Of a stretch of DNA of 64,000 bases, positions 11,601-24,850 are shown one piece after another. Each line of letters starts with the position of its first letter. Within the stretch, counting starts at the first letter, position 1. A program made the translations under genes and the position numbers. The notes beneath the pieces were generated by a model, which was not told where the DNA came from, did no database searches, and saw only the letters and a list, made by a program, of their open reading frames with translations. The stretch is from Oxytricha trifallax (Eukaryota > Ciliophora > Spirotrichea > Sporadotrichida > Oxytrichidae), in NCBI GenBank assembly GCA_000711775.1, contig ARYC01017334.1, forward strand, positions 108,295-172,294, written 5' to 3'.

Positions 11601-14205
11601 GAAATTTATTTTACTGTAGCAAAAACTCATAAGTTTTAATGATACTGCTTATCACGAAACATTAATAGGCATATTATTTTATAATTTTTGAGGTTATATT
11701 TAATTCAGCTTCATTTTTAATCAATTTATAATCTTGATTAATTATACAATCCTACTTATTTTTCTCAGATTTTTATAATTATATGCTAAACCATTCTAAT
11801 TTTTCATTCTTTAATTCTAATTACGAATTTAACTTTTAGGTTAATTTGAATGTATGAATTCTTAGAATTTTCTAAAATATATAAAAGATTAAATTCATTG
11901 TAGTTTAAAATGCTTTCTTCAATAATAAAAATTCCAATATACTATTTAAAAAGGAAATAATGTCTATTTTAAAACACTTAATGATATATAATCTGTATAT
12001 CAATATTAAAGCATATTTATTCTCAACTAAATTTGAATTAAAAACTGTAAAATAAATTTATTTGCATAAAATTTTTTCTTCGGATAAATGGATTAACACT
12101 AATTTTAAACATTTTTTATAAAACCCCATTAGTATTATTATAGATAAAATAGGTAGTAATAGAAATATAAATAATGAAGAAATTTAAATCAGTGTTGATA
12201 TTATTTTTAAATTTAAAAAAATTCTCAAAGTGATTAATATATAATAAGCAAATATTTTTAAATATTTAAATTAATCAAAAACTTTTAATTCCTTTAAATT
12301 ATAATATTTGGTTTTCGTCCATAACACAATTTCCATTGTTGATACTTTAAAGGTTAAGTTTATCTCTAATTTTTTTCCTCAATTGAGTCTCCTTCTCAAT
12401 ACGTGTGAGAGAAATACTTTTTATTCTTTAGGTTTTCTTATAGTAAAATTCACTTAAACTAAAAACTGTTACTCTCATATGTAAAAGAAAATCGCATATA
12501 CAAAATCTCTCTCTAAAAAAAAAATTAAATTCTCAAAATGATATATTTAAAGTCAAAATATGATAGTAAGATTACAATATTAATACTTTGTTCAGATTTG
12601 AAAAGAAATGATTTTAATTCATAAAGGAAGAGTTCGAATCCTTTTGGGACAGTCTTTTTTTAGAATAAGTTTGAAATAAAACAATTTGATTAATCTAGTT
12701 CAATAAAGTTTAATTATAAATTTAACAATTTCCTTAATATTGATCATAAATCATTGAAAATAAAAAGTTATTTAGAATTAGGAATTAACGTATTATATTT
12801 ATATATTTCATGATTAAAATTAAAATGGATATTAAAGATGCAGATCTGTTATAGAATCTACTTTAAACTCCATGAGTAACAATAAAATAACTATCAAGTA
12901 AGTAAGTAAATTTTGAATAATTTATTCTAAAATTTTATAATCAACACTGAAGATTATCATTAGGAAGAAGAATTAACTTTATAGTAAATAAATTATTATA
13001 TAGACGTTTAAAATTACAGAGTGAAAATCATATAGTAAATGACAGAGAAACTGCGAAAATTTTAAACATACTAAAATTAGCTTAAAATAACTATCAATAC
13101 CTAGTCTTCTTATAATCAGAATCGATTTAGGAAGTTTAAATATATATAAATATAAACACACAATATTAAATCTAATTGTGTTTTTGACTTAAAGAGAGAG
13201 AGAGAGAAAATTCAGCTAATTTATTTCGTTTTATGTTTACTTAAATATACATATAATTACTTATTATAAATCATTGCAGTTTTTTGTATTTTAAAATTAC
13301 TTAAATTTACGATTGTTTTATATATTATCAATACTACTAATTTTATGCTTTTATATAAATGTATTTATTGTGATATTTCTTATCAATTTTTTAATGTGTT
13401 TTTATTTCTTATATTCCGTTAATCATTTAGCCATGCGTACTATTTTTAAAGATATATCAAATTATATATATATATATATATACAGTATTTGATATCAACT
13501 CTTTCTATTATTTCTTTCTCTTAGTTTGTATAGTCTAAATTATAATAAATATTTAATTTAGATTGCTTTGAAATTCTTTTATATTAAATTAGTGTAAATG
13601 TAATTTTTATGAATTATTTAATTTTTAATTGAACATGCGAAAGATTATCAAGTCGTTATATATAAGTATCAATTTGATATTTTTATTTTATGTTTCTTAA
13701 AATGAATCAATTTGACTTTTAAATTAAATTTTTGATTAATTTTTCAAATGAGTTAAGTAGAGGAAGGAAGAAATAATTATAAACTACTAAAATAATAATT
13801 ATTAGAATAGAATAAAATATTAATTGATGATTAATCATAGATCTTAAATTATAAAGTCATTTCAAAATTTATCAAAAATAAAGAAATAAAGTAACTCATC
13901 TAACAACAAAAAGGTTTTATCATTTACATCCAGTTTCTACAATCTATATTTAGCTTTTTTAAATTATTCAAAATAAGTTTATAGGATCACAAATGATTTT
14001 TAAATTTTGATTAATTATTTGTAAAATTTTTAAATTATTTTTTCTCATTTATAGATATAATTTAATTATACTATAATCCTTTCAACAAATAAGTTTAAAA
14101 TACTATCTCAAAATTTATTTATTCTTAAGAAGAGATTTAAAATATTGAACAAGATTGATAATATAATCATGATCGGCTACAGTAAAAAATTTTAATTTAA
14201 TTAAA
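11601..14205. other. AT-rich stretch with microsatellites
   Basis: No protein-coding signal. It holds a (GA)n run at 13194-13207, a (TA)n run at 13463-13482 and the tRNA-like sequence listed separately. The 60-codon frame at 12979-13161 has the composition of AT-rich noise. Confidence 0.5.
12580..12653 (+). ncRNA. tRNA-like 3' half, anticodon loop TTTTAAT
   Basis: The sequence gattttaattcat (about 12610) can fold as a 4-bp stem ATGA/TCAT around the 7-nt loop TTTTAAT, whose anticodon would be UUA. Eleven bases later comes gttcgaatc, a standard T-loop/B-box sequence, then tgggac and a run of T, as expected for an acceptor strand and Pol III terminator. The 5' acceptor strand and D arm are not recognisable and one T-stem pair is mismatched, so this is at most a tRNA remnant. 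A UUA anticodon reads UAA, a Gln codon here. Confidence 0.3.
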
Positions 14206-14210
14206 CTGAG

Positions 14211-14790
14211 ATGCAACATGGAGAGGAACAATTCGTTGATCCGGAGGATAGCGGAGTTCTTGTTATTCCAATATAAATAATTAAGTTTTAGAGCTTTTAG
14301 GCCAACAATCCTTTCAAATATTCTCTAATATTTAGATCAACATTCAAAGAAGGTATTTGTTAATCTTCAGTGTAAAAGGTCTGCCAAATTTTAAATGAAA
14401 TCGGTAAATCTGGAGTACAAGAAAATAGGATTAAAAAGGGGAGGAAAGCAACTTAGAATGGAGAATTCTGAGTTTAAATGAATAAGTTAAGAGCTAAAGA
14501 ATGATAAAATGCAAAAATTAATCGAAAGAGATTACTATAAACTCAAAAAGTAAGAGAAAACTTGAGAGAGAGAATAAAAAATGTTTGGGAGCTAAATGAA
14601 AAAGATAGAAAGATTCATTGAAGACAATGAGTGAGAAACCATTAATCTTGTGAATAAATAAGGAAGGCAAGACTGAACGAGAGCGATGATATCAACTTTC
14701 TATAATGACTCAAGAAAAGGAGAGAAAGTAGTCAAAAATATAACGAAGAGACAATTAGAGAGAGAGTTGCAAAAACATGACAAAAATGAC
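14211..14790 (+). pseudogene. unknown ORF (DPEDSG type)
   Basis: GC content is higher than in the surroundings. With TGA-only stops one frame is open for about 95 codons (FVDPEDSGVLVIP near its start), and later frames are rich in Glu, Lys and Arg. The VDPEDSG motif matches RDPEDSG on the minus strand near 640. Several TGA codons and shifts of frame follow. Possibly part of a LINE or another mobile element; no domain recognised. Confidence 0.4.
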
Positions 14791-14799
14791 AAAAAAACT

Positions 14800-17700
14800 T
14801 TAAGCTAGAAAAGGAAGGGATTAAATAGTTGGATCTGTGTAATGAGTTATATTTATGCAATGCTTTTATTTGAGATTGGTATATTTTAATTTTTAATTAC
14901 TTTGCCTAAATTTTTTATCGCTAGCTATATTGTAAAAAAATATCTCTTAAAGTCTTTATCGCATTTTTAAATAATTTTGAATTTCTGTAAATGATAAACT
15001 AGTTAAATAAAAATTGTGTATAAGAAAATATCTTTCTTGTTTTGGGGGGAAGTTTCCAGAACTATTTTTATTTATGTAAAATTTAATATATTTAACATAA
15101 ATTCAAAAATCTAATATTTAAAACTCATTTAATATTTGAATAATATTGAGGTATAATTTTAAGAATAGTACCAGGAGTTTACATTTAACAACCATTAAAA
15201 CTGAGAACACTTGGAATCTATCTAAAATAATTAAGAAATATATTTTGTGGATTAATTCTAGCATATCATAGCAAAGTTTTCTTAGATGATTGGTTATCAG
15301 AAGAAACGAGAAATTGCTTGAATGGGTTTTTTATCCATGCTATTAGAAATTTTGACTAATTCATTTATAGATTAAGTTTAATTAGAACAATGAAATAGAC
15401 AGGAAGTTGATTATAGTTATTATAAAGATTAATTTAGTAAAAAATATAAAATTTTAAAAGAGCAGGAAACTTTCCTATAAAATTTTTTTTATTATAAACC
15501 AATGCAGGAAACTTCCTCTCCCCTTGTTTTTTTATTAATTCATTTCAGTTATTAATTTTAATTTTTAAAAAATACATTTAGCCATGTATTAATTTTATAA
15601 TAACAAGCTTATTTTTTAGAAATTACAATTAAATGTAATAAAACAAATACACAATCTTAATTTAAAATAATCACTTAAATGCTCAATTTATGAATTAATA
15701 ATTTTTTCCAAATGATTTTATTATATAATACTAAATAACAATAAGTAAAATAAGAAAAAGTTTGATTTTCTCTTATTCATGGGTATTTAACAAGTCAATT
15801 TATTAAATATTTTCATAAATTTTCCTTTTATATTAAAATTATATTTTTGAAAATAAGATAATTATTAAATATTATAAAACTTTACTAAAAAGAAAATAAT
15901 TATCAACATTAGGAATTAATTTTTGTCATTTCAATAAAATAATAAGATAATCTTTCTTTACTTTAATCAATTACTATATATAATAATGACTCATTTTTTA
16001 TTTTTATTGCTATATTCATTATAAACTTCTTTACAAAGTAAATATAATATTTTAATTTCAATTTATAAAAGTATAATATTAAAAGGATAAGAGGATATGA
16101 AATACTCAAATAAATATTTTAATGATAATTAAAGTTTTATTATTCTGTATATTTTGCTAATTGCTTAAAAATTATGACACTCATAGGAATCAAACCCATA
16201 AGTTTTAATTTAGAATCTTAATTTATGCCCATCAATTTCACTGTTCAATAGTGCTGTTTTATATCTTAATTGTGTTTTATGTTTTAAATAGCATTAAATT
16301 TAATGCATAGTAATTTCAACAAACTGAAAAAGTAATTTTATGAATTTCTAAATTAGTTAGAAGAATATCTCATGCACTAAAAGAAAATATAGTTTAAGAT
16401 ATTTTTTGTATAATCCAGAAAAGCTAATAAACTAATTGGTTAAAAATCTAAGAAATAAACTGTCAAGTCATTAAAAAGAATTATAATAATTTGAACTTAA
16501 TTTATTGAATTATAGAAGTGAAAATCAAAAAGAGGTAATGTAAAAGCAAGAAGGTAAAAAATTTAATATAAACTAGAGATTCAGTAAAATATTTTTTAAT
16601 TTATAATTATTTAATGAATAAAGCTTAAGAATGAATTTATACATCATATATTTTAGTAAATTTATTATAATCCCAAATTCTCTTTTAAATAATATCAATG
16701 GGGCTTTATAAAATTATGAACAAATTGTTAATTTCTTATTAAATTCATTAAATTATATTCTTTTTAACTGTGTTGTCGTTATGTTTATAAATGCAGCTAT
16801 TCAATTATAATATCTCAATAATTATAATTAATTTCTTTGTTATTATTTCAATATTCTTAAGCTTATACTGATTTAAAAAACAGAATATCCAGATTTCATA
16901 AACTACAATCCTTATAATTTTTAGGTATGATAGGACAGATTCTAATATTATAATATTTCTCCTCCATTATCTTTATTATAATCAAAGTTAATGTTTTTTA
17001 AAATTATATCACAAAATCTTAAAATTAACTATCATTTGAATAAAAATTATAATAAAAATTTATAATTACTAAACAAGAGAGTTTTTATTTTGCAAAAAGT
17101 GGGATATTTGTTGAGACTAAGGTAATATATGCATTTATATATTATATAAACTCATTCTTTTTTTAGGAAAAATACTTAAACTCATATAAAAGATTATTTT
17201 TTCAGTAAATAAGGTGATTGAATAAAGTTAATTTCATATTTAACAAAATTAAATAAAATGAATGGCCTTCAACATAAAAGCATTTCTGCTAGAATAAGTT
17301 ACTATAAAACCAAGCCAAACCTGTGTAGTCATTTTCCTGAGGAGTCAATTAGATCTTTAGATAACCACTACGATCCCAATACACACAAGAAGATAAATTT
17401 GTAGCAATTAAACTAAAAGTTATTAAAATGATCCATGGTCACGTATTTAAGCACGGATTTCCTTCAGAATTATGAGGGAATGCTTAATATATATGATGAA
17501 ACTTTTTAGAGAAAACCAATAGAGTATGAAGGAATTCTTCTTGCAACTATAATCTAACTATGAAATATTGTCCAGAGCAGCTCATGATTGTACACGTAAA
17601 AACCATTATAAAAATAATGGGAGTTCTTGGCCCTTAAATAAAATTGAATTAATAATAGTAAACCAATAGAATGACAAACCTAACAAAATGTACTATGAGA

Positions 17701-18180
17701 TTGCTTAGTAGTTTGACAGCTCTTATTGGTATCATTCTCTGCATTTCTAAATTTATAGTGCACTTATTTCGATTAGTTTGTATTTAAAATTCTCTAATCA
17801 CCCTAATCCTTATCTTTTTACTCTTTTAATTGTTTTTTTAGTTTGTAGAATTTTTAAAACATTTAATGATAACTATTGAATTATAAATTAAATCGATAAA
17901 ATGAAATATTTTTAATTTCTTTAATTAAAAATATAATTTATATCCATATTTTTAAGTTATTGTTGAATATTTTTTTCTTATCGAATAATAAAAAGATGAT
18001 TTATATAATGATTAGTGATTCAGTTATGAATTTACTTCAGGTATTCTTGTAAACTGAATTTTTTTAAATAAGCAAGAATGTAAAAATAATCAAAAGTATT
18101 TCAATCAATTATTTAACCAATTTTAAAATAAAATTTATTAAATTAATTATTTAATTCATTTCTGCTCTCTTCTCATTTAT
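14800..18180. other. AT-rich stretch, little recognised
   Basis: Very AT-rich, no coding signal on either strand. A tRNA-like remnant on the minus strand (16174-16250) is the only feature noticed. Confidence 0.5.
16174..16250 (-). ncRNA. tRNA-like remnant, loop TTCTAAA
   Basis: On the minus strand, gattctaaatt precedes atgggtttgattcctat, which makes a full 5-bp T stem (ATGGG/CCTAT, one GU pair) around TTTGATT, then gagtgtca as a possible acceptor strand and a T run. With the loop read as TTCTAAA the anticodon would be CUA, which reads UAG; a one-base shift gives UCU. The anticodon stem is poor and the 5' half does not pair. Confidence 0.25.
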
Positions 18181-18185
18181 CTGAC

Positions 18186-19029
18186 TCATTGCCTAGGTAA
18201 ACCATCTGTGTCTTCTTTTTATAAAAGTCCCAAAGATGTCCTATAACCAACCTGAGGGGCTAAGCGCTCAATCATTTCATGAACAAATTCAGGCTTTTGT
18301 GATGTTTATTTATCTCTTATTGTCTTGAACCCTGTTTTTTACTCTTTGCAAGTTAAATCTCATCTCCAAATATTTGATATCCTCTTTGCCCGATTATGCA
18401 CTCCTCTATACTGTGTGATAAATATCTGCTTTTACCGTGAACCAGTGTTTCCCAATTGTGAGTCTTAAACCATTCCAAGTAAGTTGCGATTCTGTACCTC
18501 TACCTTCTAAGAATGACTTACACATTTTTCTTTTTGAATTATTTGTCAATTAGAAGAAAATTCCTTTGTACTGAACAAGCTCAACTTGCAGTGATAGTAT
18601 TTATTCTTCAGTAATGGTAGAATAGAGTAAGTTCAGAGCTGTGTCTAGATGAGGGATCGCACATTAAAAAGTCAAATAATTTCCCACCATTTAATTGAAA
18701 TATCAAATTTTTAAATTCCACTACACTTCAAGCTGGTTGGCATCCCCATAGATTCCATGGAACACTATTTCATCATGATTTTTCTTTTTTTGGTGTTTAT
18801 TCAGTTCCTTTCTTTATTTGTAGAGTTTATTGCAACTGCATATGTGCTGATAGTTTGACTTTTTATTTAATATCTGCTTATGATGATGTCTTGTCACATG
18901 CTGATAAACATTGTCTATTTCATCAGATTTGTACTTCTTGGGCAGTTCTTGTAGTAAGGCACTTGTATTTACCTTCCTTATCTTAAAGATACTAAGGCTG
19001 ATCATTTGATTTTTTTTTTCTGTATTCAC
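18186..19029 (-). pseudogene. C2H2 finger + MT-A70 methyltransferase, decayed
   Basis: The N-terminus (from 19029) has a finger-like segment HICSCNKLYKQRKELNKHQ. Downstream, in shifting frames, come LMCDPSSRH where MT-A70 enzymes have DPPW; LYSTITEEQILSLQVELV; YLEWFKTHNWETLVHGKSRY followed by LSHSIEECIIGQRGY; and SQKPEFVHEMIERLAP. These are the MT-A70 family blocks in correct order (LPY-T-L, GIFF, W-V/F-KT, H-x-x-EECI-x-G, SQKP). The DPPW Pro-Trp is lost, so this copy should not bind or methylate as known enzymes do. A same-strand transposase follows at 19.6 kb; no partner gene was found between them. Confidence 0.8.
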
Positions 19030-19639
19030 AAAAGTTACTACTAAATAGAATTTTCATTACTTTATATATATTATTTAACTTATAAAATAAATATTCAAAA
19101 TAATAATGTCAGTTGGCGCCAAAGAAATGTAAGATGGCGACAGCTCAGCATATATTTATAGTAAAATCTCTTTGTCAGTTGGCGAGGGTAAATTGTTAAA
19201 TGGCACTTTGAAATATTAATAACTTTTAATTTTCAATGAGTTTAGACAAATTTACTCAAAATAATTGTGGTTTGTAAAACGATATATAATAGTTTAATTT
19301 AATTATAAGTCTTAAACTATTGTAAAATTATTCTTAAAATTTAAGAAGTTTAGGTATTAATTAAACTAATTAAGGGAACTTTGTAATATTAAAAAATTAT
19401 ATAAAAAATGAAATATTATAAACTAATTTGATTTACCAGCACATGAAGCTGAACATAAATACTAATTTATAATGAAATTAATTTAATGACACCTATGAAC
19501 TACAATTTTACTATAAAAAGTTAAATTATCAAAGTTATATTTTGAATTTTAATTCTTGTACCCTTACCCATTTCTTTATTATCTAGAGTTTTTTATAGGG
19601 GGTTGAATTTTTTATTAGACTTTTTTTCTTTAAATGGGA

Positions 19640-20260
19640 ATTAATTTTATAAATTTTAGTGATCACGTTAGAGCAGTACTAAAAGCTCCTGAAACCCACT
19701 CTATATTGACTTATTTATTTCGCCTCTTATCATTTTTAGATTTAATTTTTTAGTAAAAGAAGGGTCTTTAATGTTTAAATTCTTTTTAACGACCGAAAAG
19801 AATTTTTCTATTGTTTCCAATTCCAAGTGATAAGGATCCAAATAGAGGATGTTTAATTAGAGCAGTCTTATTTTCCTTAAAATTTCTTAACTTCGATGAA
19901 AAGTAGCATTATCAAGCATAAGTACAACTTTACTTCTCCAGTTTTATGTAGAATTGTCGAGATTAGCGCACAAATTTAGAAGAAAGTAGTAGATACTCAA
20001 TGAGTTAGTTCTTCCAATATTAAGTTAGTAAAAACCTCATTATTTGTCGAAATTGCAGCTATCAGATTTACTTTATAAATCCTTTTTAATTTATCTGAAT
20101 AATCTTTTTGTCCCAAAAAGTTCCAAGATTTATAAGCCACTTCGTTCGCTTAAATGCTGCTTCCATCAATATTTATTATTATTTTCCCATCAAACAGCTA
20201 CTCGACGAATTTTTGGCAGCAAAGTAACGTGCTAAAATGCAAGCTTATTTGTTTGATCTT
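19640..20260 (-). pseudogene. Tc1/mariner-type transposase, TBE group
   Basis: Minus-strand frames read NIDGSSIQANEVAYKSWNF (first Asp), NLIAAISTNNEVF, VVLMLDNATFHRSQEIL (second Asp) and LELETIEKFFSVVKK (Glu), with 34 residues between the second Asp and the Glu. Two frameshifts or TGA interruptions separate the blocks. N-terminus not identified (sequence to about 20800 is AT-rich). The same-strand MT-A70 gene at 18.2-19.0 kb suggests both belong to one transposon of the MT-A70 type. Confidence 0.8.
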
Positions 20261-20299
20261 AGGTCTAGACTGTAGAGCTTTTTATATGAGAAAATCTTG

Positions 20300-21580
20300 G
20301 TTTATTTTATTGTTTTTCGAATAGCACATAAAGTAACCCTTATTCCTAGTTTTTTAAATTTTAGTTCTTGAATGCTTTTCACTGATTTTGATAAAGCTCA
20401 CTTTCTTAACTCATCTTAAATAAAGTTGTAAATATAACTTTACCCCTTTTATTAATTTATCAATCTTTCTTCCCCATTTTAAAGATCAGGGTTGTTTTAT
20501 TGTTTTATCAAATTATCCAGTTAATATAAAGTTATCTTAAATCACTTCATTATTTATTGATTTGACAATCTTATTCATTCAAAAGATTTTTAATACATTA
20601 GACTTTTTAATTATTTAATTTTGTTTGTCTTATCAGTTCATTTATTATAAGTTAAACTGGTTTGGTCTGAAATTAATATTATATTTATGTTTTCACTATT
20701 AAGCTTAATTGTGTTACTCTTATTATTAAAGCTAAAGAAATTCTTTTCCAAAAACGATATAGCCTTATTGTATATCGATTCCTGGTCGTTTCACATAAAT
20801 TATTAAGTTCCTTAAAACTAAATATGGCAAGTTAAGGCTTGAATAAAGCTTAAAATATTTTCATCCTAAAAATAAGTTTATTCATAATTTGATCTTGTTA
20901 TAAAAGTGATGGCTTCATTTCGAGAGTCAAATATCATGGACAATCTTAACTTATTTTTAGTAACATTTAATTTTAAAGTTCTTCTATAGTTCAATTAGAG
21001 ATTTTATGGTTTTTAAAAGGTAGATTTCTTAACAAGGTAGCCTAATCAATTATGTTATTTCAAATATCAGAACTTAATCTTATTCAGAATTATAGTATTC
21101 TCTTAATGAACTAAAATCTTAAGCTTTATGTTCTACTTTAGATTAAGAGCTAAATTTATTAATATAGTATTCTCTGATGTCTTTTTGTTTTAGTATTTTC
21201 ATTATAACTTTATTTCAATTGTTATTAATAAGCTTTAAAAAAGTCTTTAGTAAATTTATTCTATTGCATAGAAATTATTCTCTTCTTGAATTATTTATTT
21301 TATCTACTTTAAATGAATTTTAATTCAAGTTATTTTAAATTACTTAATTTTAAGGTTATTCACTAAATTACTCTATGAAATAGCAACTACTAAAAGTGTA
21401 TTTATAAGTGTAAAACAATTTACAACAAGTTAATATTCACTGAATAAAAGAGAAAAAAGGAAGTAAAAAGAGTTACATGATTTTATAATCAAGAATGCGC
21501 AGCTTATTTAAATAAATTTAATTACACAAATTTTTACTTCTTCAGACATATTCTATATGGAAAGAAAGAAGTAAGATTTA
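20300..21580. other. AT-rich stretch, nothing recognised
   Basis: May hold the lost N-terminus of the transposase to its left, but no frame could be followed. Confidence 0.4.
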
Positions 21581-21585
21581 TTGAA

Positions 21586-21990
21586 GGAATATATTCAAAA
21601 TTGGGAAATTTAATTAAATTAAAATTAACTTATTTCAAAATATTGGCAGTTAAAGTTGGCCAATTTGAACGATCTTGGGCTCATTCGATAGAGAATTAAA
21701 AATTAGCTGGACTTTATTATTGGTAGAACTATTTTATCGCATCCATGGAGTGAGATAACTTCAATTTAATTATACACCTCTAAATTCATTTAATTATACC
21801 CTTACATTAAATTGAAGTTATCTCACTCCATGGATGCGATAAAATAGTTCTACCAATAATAAAGTCCAGCTAATTTTTAATTCTCTATCGAATGAGCCCA
21901 AGATCGTTCAAATTGGCCAACTTTAACTGCCAATATTTTGAAATAAATTAATTTTATTTTAATTAAATTTCCCAATTTTGAATGTATTCC
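21586..21990. mobile_element. MITE, copy A
   Basis: About 405 bp with near-perfect terminal inverted repeats (left ggaatatattcaaaattggg; right end is its complement with one change) and an almost fully palindromic interior. The two arms contain ctatcgaatgagcccaagat / its complement and a central ttatcgcatccatggagtga / complement. No coding capacity. It sits immediately upstream of a partner-gene fragment (22.0 kb), which it may have interrupted. Confidence 0.85.
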
Positions 21991-22019
21991 TACAATATTA
22001 ATCAAATGACTATAGTACT

Positions 22020-22480
22020 TAAAACGGAATAATGTTGTGCTTTCAGCAGTTCCTAGGATTGAAAGATTAACTTTAGACAATTTTTTAACATTCACAGAAG
22101 ACAGACCTGAGCTACTTAAATATTTGCCAAGTCAATGCGACTTGCTCCATCATTATAAACGATGGATTTGTGACGTTATATTATCTCTTGATTAGGATGG
22201 GGTGCTTCAAATGATTTAAGATGCTAAATTAAAACAAAGAGAAAGACTGGACAATTCATTGAAAATGATAGTTCATATGAAGCCCGAGTTTGCAAATGCA
22301 CTTTAAAATAGTTTTAATTTTAGTGGTAAGCATAAGTTCTTATAAATTAGCTTATAGTGTAAAAGGGAAGGTCTGTCTATCTCATGAAACTAAGTGACAC
22401 GAAAATCAAGACATTAACCAGATGAAGAAATTAATGATGCATAAGAAATGCCATTGAAGAGAAAATACCGAGATTTTAAA
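22020..22480 (+). pseudogene. TBE 22-kDa-type partner protein fragment
   Basis: The open frame (about 22038-22389) reads AVPRIERLTLDNFLTF, RPELLKYLP and KRWICDVILSLD. These align with VP-x-Y-x-E-L-x-V-x-N, YLP and the R-x-Y/F-F-x-V-L-x-T-L block of the other copies. After a TGA at 22389 the same frame continues with a basic/acidic tail. The N-terminal quarter, including the intron region, is missing; the MITE at 21586-21990 abuts it. No transposase was recognised to the right. Confidence 0.65.
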
Positions 22481-22499
22481 AAAATAAAGAATTAAGGAT

Positions 22500-23430
22500 G
22501 AAGTCAATTAAATGAAAGAAGAAATAGGTGAATTGATAAACTACAAAAATTTAGTCATGCAACTTCATGACTAAGGAATAATATATGGTGATGGCAAGCC
22601 TAAAACTTAGAAGGTTCATAGCAGACGATAATTTTATGATCATAATCGAATAAGTTAACTTAATTTGTTTCACAAATTTAAACATTAACACTAAAACTCT
22701 AACAAACTCTAGTTTAAAAATTAATGTTTTTATTTCGTTAATCAATTTAAATTTATGAATACTCGAGAAATAGCATGCTTTTTTAATAAGCATAAAAATT
22801 AATTTATAAAGCAATTAGTGTAGTCTTTCTTAATTATATAATATTTTAACAAATTTACTTTTTATAAATTTTCATTGTTTCAATAGAAAGAAAAGAAGGC
22901 TTTTATTTTTTTAACAAAATTTTTAAACAGTTTATTCATGCACATCTTATATATAGTAGATAAAATCAAACAATAATATTAAAGAACAAGGGTGGTTTGA
23001 ATAGAAGTTATTATTTATACAAAAAATAGTTTAATTTAAAAGACTTTATTAGAGATTATAAAAAAAAAATCGTTTAATTTCATAGGAATTATAAATAGAA
23101 AGTTTTATAATTTAAGAGTTTGTAATAGTTTTTTTGACTTTTTAATATTTTAACAAATTCTTTTTAGTAACTAATTTAATAGTAGTAGTTTGATTAATAA
23201 CAACAAAAGGTATTTATGGTTGAATGAAGAAAATTCTAGATTGTAAAAGTCCAAGTTCAAGAATAGACTACTAATAATAAAAATCTCTAAAATTAGGAAC
23301 CACAAATAGCATTTAAGCAAGTCAATATATAAACAAATATAAATTTAGAATGAGTAAAAAATTAAGCACAAAAAAACTTAAAAATCAAAAACCCTTGAAC
23401 TAAAATTTCTGAATAGGTTCTTTAAGACTG
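22500..23430. other. AT-rich stretch, nothing recognised
   Basis: The 87-codon minus-strand frame at 22551-22814 is hydrophobic AT-rich noise by composition. Nothing else seen. Confidence 0.4.
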
Positions 23431-23439
23431 CACTTCTGA

Positions 23440-24850
23440 ATTTTTCAATGATGATTAAATTAAGGAGCTTAAACAAGAGGAATAAAGGACCAAGATTATG
23501 AAGTTTTTAAAATACTAAGGCATATTAGGATAAAGCTTAAGAAGATGTTAAAGTTTGAATACAAAAAATAATTTTAAGGATAAATTACAGCATCATCGAA
23601 ACTGATTCATAGCAACCTTAAATTTCATAAAAAGCGAAAGTAAATGATCAACTCCTGGAAAATAAATTATTCCACAATAACCATAAAATTAATAATATAA
23701 AAAAGTCAGTTAAGTAAATAAAATTAAGCCCATTAGCATCAGCAGCGATTAAGGAAGTAATAATTCATAAGAACTATCAAAAGTAAATAGTAATTCAATC
23801 TGCCTTGTAATCTTTAAACTCATAGAAGCTTTAAACTGATATTACCGAAGAATTTTAAAATACAACTTTTCATGAATTAAATAAATTGGAGGAAATCTTA
23901 AATCCCTAAAACCAACTATAAACTTAGTAAGCATTCATGCTAAATATTTATTACAATTGAAAAAATCACAAAAATTGATTAATGATAAATATAAAACCCT
24001 TAAACACTTTACAAATATATATCTAAAAAAAGCAATTTCTCTTTCCATGATCCTTTTTCAATCACACCAGTTGCATATTTTAATACTCTTTCACAATGTT
24101 TATGTGTCTCCCTGTGAACCAAATGTCTTGTGCTACGCCTGCTCTACCAAGAGTAACACCTATTATAAAAAATTTAGAATGTTTTTTTGTAACTTAGTTT
24201 AATTGTAAATGCAACATCGACTACATCTTCAGCATTTTATATAAATATGAATTAATTTCTAAATTTTCTTTTATTTTCTAGAAAAAATATCATGATTAAA
24301 TAACATGTGATAGAAGGTGATAGCCCAAATGCCAGAAATACTGTAAGAACAAGTTAAAAAAAAAAGTTTGACTTAAACCTCTATCTTAACAATGAATAAA
24401 TAGCAAACCTACAAAAAAAAAGATCGATTGGATTGATTTTTAAATGATTTAGCAGTGAATTTAAGATGGAAATGATTAAATTCAAAACGCCTTTTAGGTA
24501 CTTGTTAAGGATAAAAAAGATTTATCTCCAACAATAGGACTTTCATCATAAGAATCTTTAGCAAATCAGGTTTAAGGGTTTACATAGCTTTATCAAAACC
24601 TAAAACAACTTATTGAAGAAAATCATAACTAATTTAACCTCTTAAGAGAATAGTAGAAGTTAATTGAAAATCAAATCACTTCACAATTAAAGAAAAAGAA
24701 GAAAAATAAAAAGGTTAGCGAACAAACTCCGAAAGCATTTTGGATTAAGTAAATACAAATGTGTTATGATCTTTAAACAAGTTTAATAGCAATTTTGAAT
24801 TTTTATGTAAAATATTACCCAAGTAAACAGCAGAGTAACTTGTGTTGAAA
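23440..24850 (+). pseudogene. decayed Gln-rich, coiled-coil-like gene
   Basis: Several plus-strand frames look coding only with UAA/UAG=Gln. The best, about 24484-24846, gives about 120 residues such as LYQNLKQLIEENHNQFNLL and a run of Lys, with heptad-like spacing of Leu/Ile. An earlier frame near 23790-23950 reads LNKLEEILNPQNQLQTQQ. TGA codons and shifts of frame separate them. No domain is recognised. It could be a decayed cellular gene or exons/segments of one. Confidence 0.35.

Noticed and set aside
21877-22095. 72-codon minus-strand ORF
   Set aside because: Runs from a MITE palindrome into the antisense of a partner-gene fragment.
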